NCBI GenBank assembly: GCA_035578905.1
Contig: JAQJVL010000201.1
Coordinates: 1,013,778-1,077,777 of the forward strand
DNA length: 64,000 bases
Source: Stictocephala bisonia
Lineage: Eukaryota; Arthropoda; Insecta; Hemiptera; Membracidae
Direction: 5' to 3'
Position numbers and translations under genes: made by a program. Below, in pieces: positions 22,866-35,320 of the stretch (positions within the stretch are counted from its first letter, which is position 1; each line of letters begins with the position of its first letter). The notes under the pieces are model-generated. The model saw only the letters and a list, made by a program, of their open reading frames with translations. It did no database searches and had not been told where the DNA came from.

Positions 22866-23587
22866 ATTTATATTATTATAACATTCTTTATTCACGTTGT
22901 ATATACATACATGGACAGGGTCAAATTGGTTTACAACAAACAATTAAAATACAAATACAAAAACTAATGCATAGCTAAATATTAACAAGGAGAAAAACAT
23001 TCTTCCAATGAATATACACTTTTTTCAATAGAAATTTTTTTACATTAGTTTTAAAATATTTACTCTCAATATTAATTTTTAATTCAATTGGTAAATGATT
23101 CTAAGCTTTTTATCCTTTATATGTTGCTCTTTTCTATAAAATTCAAATTATGTTGAGAAATATTTAAATCATTTTTATTCCTAGTGTTGTAAGAATGAAA
23201 TTTAATTCTCAAATCAAGGTTTTGAATGTTATTCTTTACAATTTTATAACTACTGATAAATACTGATCATAAACTGATAATATCTATAGACTTGAAAAAT
23301 GTTTTTTTACGGATATATGTGGCTCAAGTTTCAACAGGATTCTTAATGCTTTTTTTTGTAATAACAATATTCTATCGAGATTTCTTTTTGATGTTCCACC
23401 ATAGATTGCCAAGCCATAACATATGTGTGAATGAATGTTAGCATGGTAAATTGATTTCAATGTATCCAAATTACATAAAAAAGTAATTCTTCACAATGTA
23501 TACAAGCCTGAGCAAATTTGTTTTGCTATGTTGTCTACATGGAAGTCCCCAACTGAGATGACTATCTATTTCTAATCCTAAGAATGA

Positions 23588-23705
23588 CCACTTACGTGTA
23601 TGGGTGGGCGGGTGGGTCAGTACCACGGTACGTGTATGGGAGGGCGGATGGGTCAGTACCACGGTACGTGTATGGGAGGGCTGGTGGGTCAACACCACTG
23701 TACAG
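23588..23705. repeat. 36-bp minisatellite, about 3 units, G-rich on plus strand
   Basis: Units contain GTGTATGGG(T/A)GGGCGG(G/A)TGGGTCAG followed by TACCACGGTAC. Runs such as GGGTGGGCGGGTGGG have four G-triplets in a row, so each unit could fold as a G-quadruplex. It sits inside the LINE RT. The same family occurs at 24486-24735, 34432-34472 and 35321-35858. Confidence 0.85.
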
Positions 23706-23993
23706 TTTATTGAAAAGCCAACCTGATGCCCTTCCCTCATTACCGGTACTAAAGGATTCTTTCTAGCCCAGTATTTGTTTTTTCCTTGTTACACATTCAC
23801 ATATTTGAAAAAAAAATTTCGTTAGCCCATATGATTTTGGATAGAAAGCCGAGTGTATTTACTGCTTCCTGAGCTAACTCTCACTGTACTAAGAATGTTG
23901 TGTGATTTATTTGGTCCAATTTATTTTCGTCAATTGATATATTTATTTGATTAGTTATACTGTTTTGTTTGGTTGAAAAAACAATGTAATTAG

Positions 23994-24822
23994 ATTTATT
24001 TGCATTAAAAAAAGGGTGTTATCAGTCAAATAGGTATTTATAACTTTCAGTCAGTTCTTACAAGCTGCTTCAAGGTTTTCATAATCTTTAGATGACATTA
24101 TAATGTCAGAGTCATCTGCTTATAATACTAAATTACTTCTTGTACCATGAATATTGCTTAATATTTTAGGCATACCTTGGATATAACACAAAAAAGTAAA
24201 GGGCCAAGAATTGACTCCTGAGGTATCCCGTAATTAGGTTTATTTGCATTTAAAAAAGGGTGTTATCAGTCAAATAGGTATTTATAACTTTCAGTTAGTT
24301 CTTACAAGCTGCTTCAAGGTTTTCATAATCTTTATATGACATTATAAGGTCAGAGTCATCTGCGTATAATACTAAATTACTTCTTGTTCTTGTACTATGA
24401 ATATTGCTTATTGCATGAATTGAATATTGCATGAATATGCTGTGTGACATTTACTTGTACTGTATATATTCACAACTTAACCTAAAAACCCATACACCAG
24501 CCCACCCATATACCTACAGTGGTACTGACCCACCCGCTCACCCAAACACCTACAATGGTACTGACCCACACGCTCACCCATACACATACAGTGATACTGA
24601 CCCACCCGCCCACCCGTACACCTACAGTGGTACTGACCCACCCGCCCACCCGTACACCTACAGTGGCATTGACCCACCCGCCCACCCATACACCTACAGT
24701 AGCATTGACCCACCCACCCACCCATAAACGTACAGTGGTATTGTAATATTTTAGGCATACCTTGGATATAACACAAAAAAAGTAAAGGGCCAAGAATCGA
24801 CCCCTGAGGTACCCCATATTTA
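23994..24822. repeat. Direct tandem duplication inside the LINE RT; one copy carries the minisatellite
   Basis: Text from GCATTAAAAAAAGGGTGTTA (about 24001) to GAGGTATCCCGTA (about 24230) is repeated from about 24246. The second copy is split after GAATATTGCTTA (about 24405) by roughly 335 bp that includes the minisatellite, and then resumes with ATATTTTAGGCATACC (about 24747) to GAGGTACCCCATA (about 24818). Copy identity is high (only scattered substitutions), so the event is much younger than the LINE. Confidence 0.85.
24486..24735. repeat. 36-bp minisatellite, about 7 units, C-rich on plus strand
   Basis: Units read CCTACAGTGGTACTGACCC followed by ACCCGCCCACCCGTACA, 36 bases long. Because 36 is a multiple of 3, several frames are open and show 12-residue periodicity; these are not genes. 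Relative to the LINE this block is in the opposite orientation to the block at 23588-23705. Confidence 0.92.
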
Positions 24823-26069
24823 ATAGGTAAAGTTTTTGACTTACATTTCAAGACTTTATTTTTCATACTATAAACAGTCTCAACGTTCAACGTATTGAAT
24901 TCTGTTAGAAAGGTAGGAGTGAAACCATTCTAAAGGAACTCCTGAAATCTCCATGAGTTTAAGTTTGTTTAAAAGAAGTGAGTGAGATATGCTATCAAAA
25001 GCTTTTGACATATCCATGAAAATACCCTTCACTTTTTTACCTTCATCTATTGAATCAATTATACTTTCTGAAAAATCTAATAAGGCTGTAGTAGTTGATT
25101 TCCCTTGTCGGAAACCATGTTGTTGTTCATCAAATAAATTATTTTCTTGTAAGTGTTCTACTAACCTATTGTACATTACTCGTTCATAAATTTTTGATAT
25201 GGAAGGTAAAATTGATATAGTATGATAGTTGGCAATTTCTGATTTCTCTCCTTTTTTAAAAATTGAAATCACCCTTGAAACTTTAAGGGGGCCAGGAAAA
25301 GTCCCTGTAATAAGTGAACTATTTATTACATGAACTAGAGGTTTCAACAAAAATTGCCTGACATACTTAATTAATTTTAGAGGGACTTCATCATAGACAC
25401 AGGATAATTTATCTTTACAGGACATTCTAATTATATTTATTTCTTTTTAATTTACTTGATAACAGTTAAAATGTTTTACTGTTGCATTTGGATGTATATA
25501 ATTTTTTAAAACTGTGTACTGACTGGGCATTTGTGGATTGTTCTTGTACTATCTTCTCTACGGCACTGATAAAATACCTATTAAATCTATCTGATACATT
25601 CATTGGATCTGAAATTATCTTATCATCAATTTTTAAAACCTTTGTTAGTCTTTTACTATTTACAGTTTTACCAGCTGCTGAATTTATTATTTTCCAAGAT
25701 TCTTTGTTAATATTTACTGCATTTCTAATTGTGTCATAATAGAATAATTTTTTTTTTCTGTATCAGTTTATTTTTATAATTTTTGTACTTCATCTTAGAT
25801 AATTTTAGTAAATCAATATTCCTATTTTGTTTTGCATACTTAGTTAATTTTATAATTTCATCTTTTTCTACAATTAGTTCTTATTTATCCAGCTATAATT
25901 ATTATTTTTTGTATATTTTTAATAATTTTTTTGGAAAGACTAAATTAAAATAATACTGGAAAATGTTATTAAAAGTGTCAAACTTATTTTCCACATTAGC
26001 AAAAAACACAGGGAACCAATTTTCATTTGACAGAAGGTTATTGAACACTTTCATATTATTTTCTGAAAA

Positions 26070-26777
26070 GTTCCTATATTCTACATGGTGATAATTCTTT
26101 TCTTTTAGTTGGGAGTAAGCTCAATTCTAAAATTTGACCATCACGATCTGATAGTGCAGTTATAATTCCTGAAACAATTGTTTTTGATTTATCTAAATTA
26201 GTCAAAATATTATCTATCGCAGTTGATGTTGTCAAAGTAACTCTAGTCGGAAAATCAACTAAGTAATGGAATCCGTAACTCTTTAGAATAATCTTTAACA
26301 ATATAACTTCAGGAGTTGAATTTAGTACACTGATATTTAAATTCAGTGTATTGGTAAAAATTGACATTATTGATAATACAATAATGATATCACATTCTTC
26401 TTTCAATGAAATCAAGATTTCTATTAATCTATCTAATCTATTTAAAAATTCAATATTTTGAAGTTGTGGTTTTCTGTATATTCCAACTACTATAAAACAA
26501 CATTTGTCTATATTACACTTAGCTAAACAGCACTCAAAGAGTTTGTCTTCAGTTAATATTTATAATTTTTTTTAAAAAACAACTCTTTGGTTTTTAAACC
26601 TCTCTCGGACAAGATCAATACCCCACTCCCCGAGGTAGTGTTTCTACTATATTTTGCGGTAACAACATATTTACTTAAGTTGAATCTTTCTATTTCATAG
26701 CGTTTCATATTAATCTCAGTTAATACAATAATATTTGGTACAATTTCTTCTAAATGATTTCTAATGATTCTTTGCAA
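26070..26777 (-). pseudogene. LINE endonuclease domain, broken
   Basis: On the minus strand VPNIIVLTEINMKRYEIERF (about 26740-26680) carries the LTE-type acidic block of apurinic-type LINE endonucleases. YHYLVDFPTRV-like text (about 26275-26230) and ALSDRDGQIL (about 26155-26120) correspond to the TR and SDH blocks, the latter mutated from His to Arg (SDR). The frame is split near 26415-26555. Confidence 0.7.
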
Positions 26778-27089
26778 GAATCTAAATGTTGGATATTTTG
26801 ATGAAAAATTGAAACTGATTTATTAGATTTGTCAGTTGATAAACTAAATGATATAGTTTATCATTTAGTTCTTTTAAGTTCTGCGCCTTATTTATCAATA
26901 TATACCAACTTAGGTTCGATTGTGGCAGATTATCGGTGAGAAGTTTAAATTTTTTTTATTTATTTATTTATTTTTATTTATTCATAAGACGCCGATCGTC
27001 AAGATATGGGTGAATATGGACTTCGAATGAGTGTGATGAGTGTAGATGAGCGAATGTAGTCATTGTTACAAACTAAGGCCGACTATTCC

Positions 27090-29014
27090 TTAGAAAGTGT
27101 CATTAATTAATTGCCCAATGACAAATGAAACGCCGGTTGTTATCAGCTGATCCTTCTCAAAATGTATTATGACTCTGATTTTATGTATTAAATCAAACAG
27201 GTTTTCATTTTGACTGGTCTCTAGATCATCTATGAAGTATGGTAATTCTAGACTGGTTGTTTTTTGCTGGTTCACTTTTTGATTAGTCTCCTGGGGAATG
27301 ACTGTCTGTTTAGGTAAATCCTTTACCAGTCCGATATCACTCTGTACCCTGTCGATAATAGCTGTTCTGGGAGTCGGGAGTGGAGAAAATTCTTGAAGTG
27401 GCATCAAAGGTAATGTGAGGCGCAGTTCCTCAATCAGCTCTCTAACAAGTCTTGCTATGTGATTCTTTCCTCTTCTCGAGATGTGCAAGCCATGAAAGGT
27501 ATGGTAACGCCTTTCCAGGAGATGAAGGTCAATTATAAATATGTGTCTGTATTGATGAGCAAGATTTCTAATTTGAGTGTTTATCGTTTTTATCAGTCTG
27601 TTTTCTCTGGTGTCTTCTCTCAGGTCATATCTATATGGTATGGTTGATAACAGGAGGTTTGTATGTGTAAATTGACTTAATTTGGTTTCTATATAGTTCA
27701 TAAACCCTTTTATGGTTAGTCTTTTATCATATAAACAATTTTTAGAAATATTATTACATCCGCCTTTAACTAAACACCAGTTCTTCTTAGTTAAATTATT
27801 AAATACTGTGCTGCTTGTTGCTATGTCAAGTACAGTTTAAATTGGTGCTCCTCCTGGCCTGATCTGGCTTGAGACATCATATTTATCATCTGATTGATTT
27901 TTTTAAATACAGGGCTAGATCACGCCCCTGACTATCACAAAAGAGTCAATTTTGGAAGTTTTTTCTTAATTAATGGACTATTTCTTTTTGTCATAGTTAA
28001 CTGTCTGTTTTGTACCCCAGAAAATGTCCATGACTGATCATGTCCATGGCTATCGGCAAAATGAGGGGTTTTGATTTGTTTGCTGGTCCTTTATATTTAT
28101 CACTTTTTTCTTTGGGCAGCACCTGAGGTTGTTTTTTATTTACTTCCATTGGGTACTTTGTTCCTTGGGTTTTCCACTTGATTTATTATTTGTCCTAATT
28201 GTTTTTATTTTCAATTTTTTGTTTGTGCATGCGTCCTCTCCATATTCCTCCTCTCTACTGGACCAATCATCTGATAGCACTTCAAACCTGTTTCTAGTAA
28301 CACACCCACTGTTTTCAGTATGGTCTCTAGGTGATACAAGGTGTTTACTTGTGACTGGAATGTATTTCCAATTATTTTGGTTGTCTCTTCTGTTTTGAAA
28401 ATCTTTGATGTGTAAGGGTGGAAAACATCGTGAACATTTGAATTCATTTTTGCTCTTCAGTCTGTTCTGTAGGGATAGGTTTTCATTGTTCAATTTTTTA
28501 ATAACTGCTTGAAGTGATCTTATTGATGCTATCATATTTTTGGTCTCAGATTTATATATTTCACATTTTTCACATGGTGGTGTTGTCTTTAATTCATCCA
28601 GTTGTGTAAGTTCCAGGTTTAAGCGTTTTTTTCAGTTCCAATCTATTTTTCAAAGTTTCAATTATTAAATTTAATTCTGTCTCTTTTTCTCGTTGTTGGG
28701 TTAGTATATCTTTAATTTCATTTTCTTTTTCATGTATTTTTATCTTCAAGTTCTAACTCATAAATTTTTTTAGCATTACTAGTTTCATGTAAGGTCTGTC
28801 TCAGTTCTTCATTCTCCTTTAGTAATGCTTGGCTTATTTTAGCAGCTAGTGTTAAAGAGTCATCAATGTTACTAAATTCTCCTTTATCTTCGTTAACCAT
28901 GTGTTGTTTTTTATTTTCATACAATTTAGCTTCATAGATTGCTGTATAGATTGGATGTTTGATTTTGGAAGCATTTAGTTTTTGGGATCTAGTTTGTATG
29001 ATGCTTTGAAACAT
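27090..29014 (-). pseudogene. LINE ORF1: coiled coil plus SGNH-esterase-like domain, broken
   Basis: The N-terminal part (29014-28730, continuing to 28140 with frameshifts) is rich in Glu, Lys and Leu with coiled-coil periodicity (AKISQALLKENEELRQTL). The C-terminal part (27701-27090) contains TIPYRYDLRED and FHGLHISRRGKNHIARL, the catalytic-His block of the ORF1 esterase. A 400-bp non-coding gap (27702-28139) separates them and presumably held the first esterase blocks. Confidence 0.75.
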
Positions 29015-31040
29015 GTTAAGGCAAGAGGATTTTTAAACATCCTAAAATACAATCTTTCATTAGCGTGTCCATTGCAACAGAAAAGTAAGGTCAATAATAA
29101 GCCAAATAAGCCTTGGTTAACTCAAGGTATAGTTATATCATCTAGGAAGCTCAAAGAGCTTGACTTCAAAAGGAAGACTAATAGTAGTACAGGTTTCTTA
29201 AATTATTATAAAAACTACAGAAATATCTATCGTAAAGTTATCAGGTTGGCTAAGTCAACTTATTTATGTAAGAAACTTACCACAGCTAATAATCTGACAA
29301 GGGAAGCTTGGAGGTCAATAGATATGGAAAGACTGAGGAAACAGGTTCCTTTACCAGCCAAAATACCCAGCCCAAACGAGTTTAACCTTTATTTTGCGAA
29401 CATCGGTAAACAAAACTATTCAAAGATAACAGAGCCCGTTATGCAGTCAAGGTCTTATAAAACTTACTCTAGTTCATTTGTTTTGTGTCCCACAGATCCT
29501 TCTGAGGTTCACAATATAATATTAAGCTTAAGAAACTCTAATTCTGCTGGGTACGATGGCATAACACACAGTTATTCGCCATTGTGCACCATATATCAAC
29601 AACGCCCTTGCAGAGGTGATTAATAAGTCATTCTCAGAGGGTGTATTTCCACAAGACCTCAAACAAACAATAATAAGGCCGATATATAAGGAAGGTGACT
29701 CGAGTAAGCCTGAAAATTGGCGTCCGATTGCTAATGTTTCGACCATATCTAAAATATTTGAGTATGTATTTGTTCATAGGCTATTAAACTTTTTAACAGA
29801 ACAAAATTTTGTTATGTAAGGAACAGTATGGGTTCACGAAGGGTAAAAGCACAACTGATGCAATGGTCGATTTCGTCACGAAAATAATTACAGCACTGGA
29901 TAAAAAATCTAAAGCCATAGGCGTATTTTTAGATCTACAGAAGGCATTTGACTCTTTAAACCACAATATACTTTTTGAAAAACTGTACAACCTTGGAATC
30001 CGTGGTTTGCCTCTAGAATGGATTAAATCTTATCTTACTAAAAGATGTCATAAACTCATAAGGTTAATATAAATAACATGCAGTCCAATAATCTCAATGT
30101 AACATTCGGAATCCCTCAAGGTTCTGTTTTAGGCCCGATTCTTTTCATTCTTTATTTGAATGATTTGACTGAAATGTTTCCAAATCTACTTGCTACTTTT
30201 TACGCCGATGATATATCCCTTGTTTTTATGAACAAAATTTTAAGTAGTTTGGAAATAGAAAGTTATTTGCAGCTCTCCGAGCTGTACCAATACCTAAATA
30301 GTAATAATCTCCATGTAAATGCTTCCAAGACGAAATGCTTGTTTTTTTCACAAAATATTCAGGACGAATTAGATCCCTGTATTTTCATGAGTGATAATGA
30401 ACTGTCTTTAAGTGATGAGTGTAAATATTTGGGATTGATTTTCGATAGATTTTTTTCTTGGTCTTCGTATATTGATCTACTTTGTTCTAAATTGTCCAGT
30501 CAACTATTTTTGTTAGGTAGACTCGCGAATTACAAAAATAATTTCCTGATGAGATTGATATATACTTCTCTTATAGAGTCTAGCCTAAGATATGGTGTAG
30601 TGCTATGGGGCTCAACTTCTCAGAAAAATTTCTTGAGAGTCTTCCGACTTCAAAAAAGAGCCATCCGAATCATGGCGGGAGTAAATGGACGGTCTTCCTG
30701 TAGAGAATTATTTAAATCTTTTAACATCTTAACCCTACCGTCAATATACATATTTGAAGTTATAATATTTTATAGATTTAAGTCGAATACTGTTCTAACG
30801 GGCTCTGACATACATTCTCACAACACTCGCCACAGGAACACACACAGACAGACTTCTCACAGACTTCAGCTCGCTGCTAAATTGCCACAAAATTTAGGCC
30901 CGAAACTATTTAATAGAATCCCGAGCCAAATTAGGAACGAAACGGACCCTAAAAATGTTAAGGCATTGCTTAAGAGTTATTTGATAGAGGCTGCTTGTTA
31001 CTCAGTCGATGAGTTACTTAAGCCAATGCTGTCAATTTAA
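28982..31040 (+). pseudogene. LINE reverse transcriptase, nearly complete, three frame breaks
   Basis: Segments 28982-29623, 29616-29819, 29809-30072 and 30078-31040 form one protein in order. They carry KPWLTQGIVISSRKLKEL (linker), NSAGYDGIT, IIRPIYKEGDSSKPENWRPI, YGFTKGKSTTDAM, FLDLQKAFDSLNH (motif A), GIPQGSVLGPILF (motif B), FYADDISLV (catalytic YADD), YLGLIFDRFFSWSSYI (thumb) and the C-terminal CYSVDELLKPML. The breaks lie near 29590-29620, 29815 and 30072. All catalytic residues are present, but the frame is not continuous. The endonuclease is missing through 5' truncation. Confidence 0.9.
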
Positions 31041-31130
31041 AATCTCAAATATATATTTTTATGTGATTCCATGACGCTTGTAATACAATGTATATTGTCT
31101 TTTACAATAAAGAATTTTGATTTGATTTGA
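28982..31130 (+). mobile_element. 5'-truncated LINE, plus strand, relatively young
   Basis: It begins just before the RT (palm N-terminal linker) and ends with ACAATAAAGAATTTTGATTTGATTTGA at about 31104-31130. Only a handful of frameshifts separate long frames, so it is less decayed than the other LINEs here. It starts where the opposite-strand LINE ends, forming a head-to-head junction at about 28980-29014. Confidence 0.85.
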
Positions 31131-32947
31131 TAGAACCTACATTTTTTAAAGTAATTAATATTTTGTTTATTATTTTTTATTACAGCTGTTAGATGAAATT
31201 TAAAATTGGTGTTTGAAAAATTAGGTTAATGAATATTGAAATGGAAATAAGATATAACTTAATTTGTATTTTCAATATATAAAGATGACATTTATAGAAA
31301 ACTATTAAAAATATTACCTTTAACATGAATTGTAACCGATTTAGAACTTATTGTATTTATAAAACACTACTAAAATCACTTTTATTACATGTGATTAATA
31401 CAGAAATATAAAACAAACATTTGCAAATATTTTTGCCAGCTGGCAGGAACTTTCAGAAGCATGGATCTCTATTTTAAAAATGCATTCTTTGGGGTTACTG
31501 AATGCATTGTTAGAGGTTTCTTGTGCTATGTCTAAATAGATATAGCAGTAGTATTTATATATAACAATAGTAACCTATTTATATAGCTATGTGATGGTTT
31601 TGAATACTTTTATTTTGTATTTTTCTGTCTATCAAATTTCAAAATTTAGCTTTAGGCTACAATTTTTATAATGAAAAAAAGTGAACAGTTATCAACCTTA
31701 AACGTACGATACAAAAACTCCACGTGATGTGAAACGTTTCCGGCTGTATTATGCACATGTTTTCCTCTTTTTTGAAAATCTGGAGAATGAATTCAATTTC
31801 TTCGAAATGGAATAGTAATGGTAATAATCAATTCAGAAAGCTTTCTCAAAATCGGATATATTTAACGATGATATGAAATAAATACATGCTGAAAATTTTA
31901 GGTTAAAAATCAGCTGAAATCAGTGAAATCAGTGAAACACGTATTTTCAGCAAATCTTTACCATGTAACCAATGACAGAGAAATTGTTACAGTTTATTTG
32001 CATACAAGGAAACTAATTCTCTTTCTAGCTGTGTGAAGTATATTGTCATAAAATGAGCTATAGTTTCTAAAATTGATTGTTTTAGCAACCCCTTGGTGTG
32101 GTGCCAATACCATCAGTGGCATGAAATTGCTGTTTGGATGTGTTTTAGGTGTATATAAGCATTCAATAATCTTCATTTGGTCATTTTGTCAAATTATACT
32201 ATTTAACATCGTAATAAAGTGCTATTAGTAATTAAAACAAGATTTTTAGCCCCAACTCCGTCTAATTTTGCCGTAAAATAGAATTTTTAAGGAACTAGGT
32301 ATATTGTTATTTTTATGTCCATAACTACCTAACAAAATATAAAGTTACTATACATAAAATACTATAAAAAGTTATTTTAACTTAATAGTGTGATAAAACA
32401 ATTCTTTCTGAACGTCGCAATATAAACATATTACAAGTTCATAACGTAATATATTTTTTATAATTTTTTTTTCTTAACATCCAAAAATTCAGACGCAGGA
32501 TAAATCAGGAGATACCACTGCTGTCTGAAAATTTGGATGTCAGATAAATTTGGAGATACTTCTGATGTCCCAAAAATGATGCTGGGAACTAAAGATTTAA
32601 TATTCAAATACTATAATTTTTTTCTCCAAATTGTCATAGTACTGCTATTTTTTTAAGAGGTATTCTCAACTTCCTTTTAAAAACTACTTTCCTCCAAAAA
32701 TATTTTTAAGCCCTTTCAAGATTATTCCATTTTTGGGGGGTTTGAAGAAAAAAGAATTGTAAAAAGCCCAATTTACTAAACTATATAATAACTTGTTTCG
32801 CTAATGAAAAAGGGATACCATGGGCTTAAATAAAAATAATATCTTTTAGAATGTTTCTCTCATTATCATTTTATAGAGAATTTCAAACTGAACAAAGCAA
32901 ATAATTTCACTAATTATATTTAAACATTTTCATTTTATAAAAATACT
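31131..32947. other. AT-rich non-coding interval
   Basis: No gene, RNA or element end recognised. A few A/T homopolymers and short repeats only. Several motifs recur faintly in the region (for example GATGTC...AAAATTTGGA at 32520-32580) without clear unit structure. Confidence 0.5.
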
Positions 32948-33520
32948 AGGGGACACCTACACGCTGCATATGCCAACCCCGACTCGCTGCGCTCGGTACC
33001 CTCAGCCTTCAGACTCGGCATGTGACTTTTGACTAAAAATAAAAGTAAATTAACTGTATAACATAAAATCACAATATTAAATTTATTTACAGTATTTCAC
33101 TTACATTACTTGCGTTGCTATTTATTAATATAAATACCCAATGGTAGGCCTATTAATTAACCTATTTAAAATGTGTTAATTTAATTTGTTTTTGTTTAAC
33201 AGCTTAAGATTAAACTTTTAATGCATCAATACTATGATGTCAAAAATACAAATAAACATGTTTATTTATTTACAAAACAGCTATTATTAATTTACTAAAA
33301 TCAACCCAATGTTACTCTTATGGGAAAAAAGAAATTTTGAGGGTCTGTTTGTACCCATTAGGAATGTAATATCGAAAAATCCTTTCTTATTGCGCCTCTA
33401 GGGTATAAGACAAATATATGTACTAAATTTTATGTCTCTATCTTTTATGGTTTTTGCTGGGCGATATTGAATCAGTCAATGAGTAAATCAGGACTTGTCT
33501 TTTTATATATTTAGGTAACT
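32948..33520 (+). repeat. Dispersed repeat copy
   Basis: It starts with AGGGGACACCTACACGCTGC and ends near GTCTTTTTATATATTTAGG. The internal block TTATTAATTTACTAAAATCA, then ACCCAATGTTA(C/T)(C/T)CTTATGG is shared almost exactly with 62990-63030 and, on the minus strand, with about 13830-13850. The repeated AGTCAATGAGTAAATCAGGA text is typical of a repeat family common in insect genomes. No transposase seen; superfamily unknown. Confidence 0.65.
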
Positions 33521-33654
33521 AAAGTGTTGCATTTTAGTTACATAGCAACTCACAACTAATTATTGAAATCTGTAAAGTAGTTTTTCTGAAATAAAACTGG
33601 GATTGTTGATTTACCTCTGTAATGTTCCAATAGTTACAAAATATAAATATATAG

Positions 33655-34176
33655 CTCACTGTCAGAAAAATATGATTTTTCGTCAGATAAAGTTATACCA
33701 GCAATGAATTCGTCATCTACATCAACATTGTTTTGGCCTAACCTACTAGTGCTAGCAACTGATGTATCAGGATCAGATCACTTACGTTTTCTAAAAACGT
33801 TAGCAAGAGTCTTTTGTCTTCTGCTGGATAAGTGTATCGTCACTCATTGTAATTAAATTTTAAGTAGATAAAAAATAATAATTGTCTACAAACTAGATAA
33901 ACAAAACAAACATTAAAATGATAAATTACATTGGCACGAAAGATAAACTCAGCTGCACTGACTACTGACTTAATCTAATGTTTACTGCAATCAGCTGCAC
34001 AACTAAACGAAAGAAAAGTGTGAAAATTACAACGGCGGTTATTGTCAATTCCTCCGGTATGACTTTGGCGGCTGATTGATGAAAAATAGTGATGCAGTAT
34101 AACAAATAGGATGCTGGCATTTTTCGCATTAGCATGGCATGTTGCTCACAGCAACACCCGGCACTATAAGGGTTAA
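33655..34176 (-). mobile_element. Terminal fragment of a piggyBac-like transposon
   Basis: The plus-strand end reads CCCGGCACTATAAGGG followed by TTAA (34173-34176), which on the minus strand is TTAACCCTTATAGTGCCGGG, the usual layout of a piggyBac-superfamily terminus. Inward on the minus strand (33855-33660) the text encodes an acidic N-terminal-like segment (SDDTLIQQKTKD, then DVDDEFIAG and YFSDSEL) broken by stops, resembling the acidic Asp/Ser-rich N-terminus of piggyBac transposases. A GTTGCTCACAGCAAC palindrome lies just inside the end. The other terminus and the catalytic domain are absent. Confidence 0.6.
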
Positions 34177-35320
34177 AGTTGTTAAAAATAAGTTAGATTA
34201 TCAGGGGAGATAATTTGATGCAGAAATTTAATTTTCCCTTGAAAAATATCAGTTTTTTTTTACAAGAAAAATAAAACAATAATTTTGGAAGAAATCCTTT
34301 TAAACATTTTTTCATTTAACATGTTATTCTTTATGTTGGAACACGGGGATATGGAATATATTTTGAGGTAGAGCCGTTAGCTATACATTCCAATAGTGTT
34401 TCTATTTCAGTTGTAGAGAACAACACCTATTATTGACCCACCTGCCCACCCATACACATACAGTGGTATTGACCATACAGAGTTATTTTAACAAATAACT
34501 CACATTTTAAGAACCTAAACCAATTTGACATAGGCCTATCCTTCAAAAGAATGCAAGATTTACATTAAATTCTTATTTACCTCCACTAGAAATTTGTCTC
34601 AGGAGGTTTATCTTTGCTGTTTATAATGATTGCACAAACGGCCGCTATTCACGATTCACTGTTATAGTAATTTTTCCATCATAGCCTAGCTCAAGAAATA
34701 AATGTCATGGAGCAAAAATTTTTTCGAATTTGTGGTCAGCACCAAAAAACACAATAAAATAAAAAAAAAACAATGATCAACACTTAAATGGTCGCTCAAG
34801 GTAATTTATTTCTCCAGGAATTTCGTTCTTGTTAACCTGGAAAAATTACTCCACTCTGGAGAAATAAATCTATAGGCCTACCGTCTATTTGACTAGGCCA
34901 TCTCAGAAGTCTTCAGTGCAGTTTTATTTCTCTTGAATCCTATTTGTTAGTCTACAAGCCTTTGAAAAACTTCTGTTGAATTTAAGGGAGTTTATTTCCC
35001 CACACAACCAACTAATCATGTCAATGTCTTGTTAAGAATTAATTTTCATTCGGTTATAGTTTAACATCTACTTAGTAATACAATGTTAACAAGTATTGCT
35101 CTAATGCTTTTAAATGACTGTATTTCTTAAATAATTAGTAATATGTCTTGTGTTGAGCATGAAAAGTTATATATGTGGTTGAATAAAACAGAGAATAATA
35201 GGAAAAGTATAATATTTTACATTTTAAAGAGCAGGATGAGCTTTTAGTACTGCTACAAAGGAAATATCTTTATTCTATTTTTGTTCGTTGATAAGCAATT
35301 TACGTTGATAAGCAAATAAA
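34177..35320. other. Non-coding interval with one isolated minisatellite unit
   Basis: No genes seen. At 34432-34472 a single 36-bp unit (GACCCACCTGCCCACCCATA, then CACATACAGTGGTATTGACC) of the minisatellite family lies alone in otherwise unrelated sequence. Just before 35321 a short duplication (CGTTGATAAGCAA twice) adjoins the large array. Confidence 0.6.

Larger units (their letters stand above)
23284..25425 (-). pseudogene. LINE reverse transcriptase, duplicated and interrupted by minisatellites
   Basis: From 25425 downwards: SRVISIFKKGEKSEIANY, then HGFRQGKSTTTALLDF, FMDMSKAFDSISH (motif A) and GVPQGSILGPLLF at about 24820 (motif B). There the frame runs into a minisatellite (24735-24486). 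The stretch encoding IPQESILGPLLFCVISKV with the following region is present a second time at about 24230-24000. After the second minisatellite (23705-23588) the thumb block FLGLEIDSHLSW (about 23560) and the segment HSHICYGLAIYGGTSKRNL (about 23430-23370) follow. The order of lesions suggests a tandem duplication first, then minisatellite growth in one copy. Confidence 0.8.
22870..29014 (-). mobile_element. Near full-length degenerate LINE, minus strand
   Basis: Read from 29014 downwards: a coiled-coil ORF1 (29014 to about 28140), an SGNH-esterase part (27701-27090), endonuclease (26777 to about 26070), RT (25425 to about 23284) and a 3' end with AATAAAGAATG near 22890-22880 (minus strand). 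It has the same architecture as the LINE at 3460-8075 but is a different family. It is disrupted by two G-rich minisatellite blocks, a tandem duplication of part of the RT and many stops. The 5' end abuts the head of an opposite-strand LINE at about 28982. Confidence 0.85.

Noticed and set aside
24431..24890. Four overlapping repeat-protein frames (12-residue period)
   Set aside because: The 36-bp minisatellite is a multiple of three and is therefore open in several frames on both strands; no independent coding evidence.
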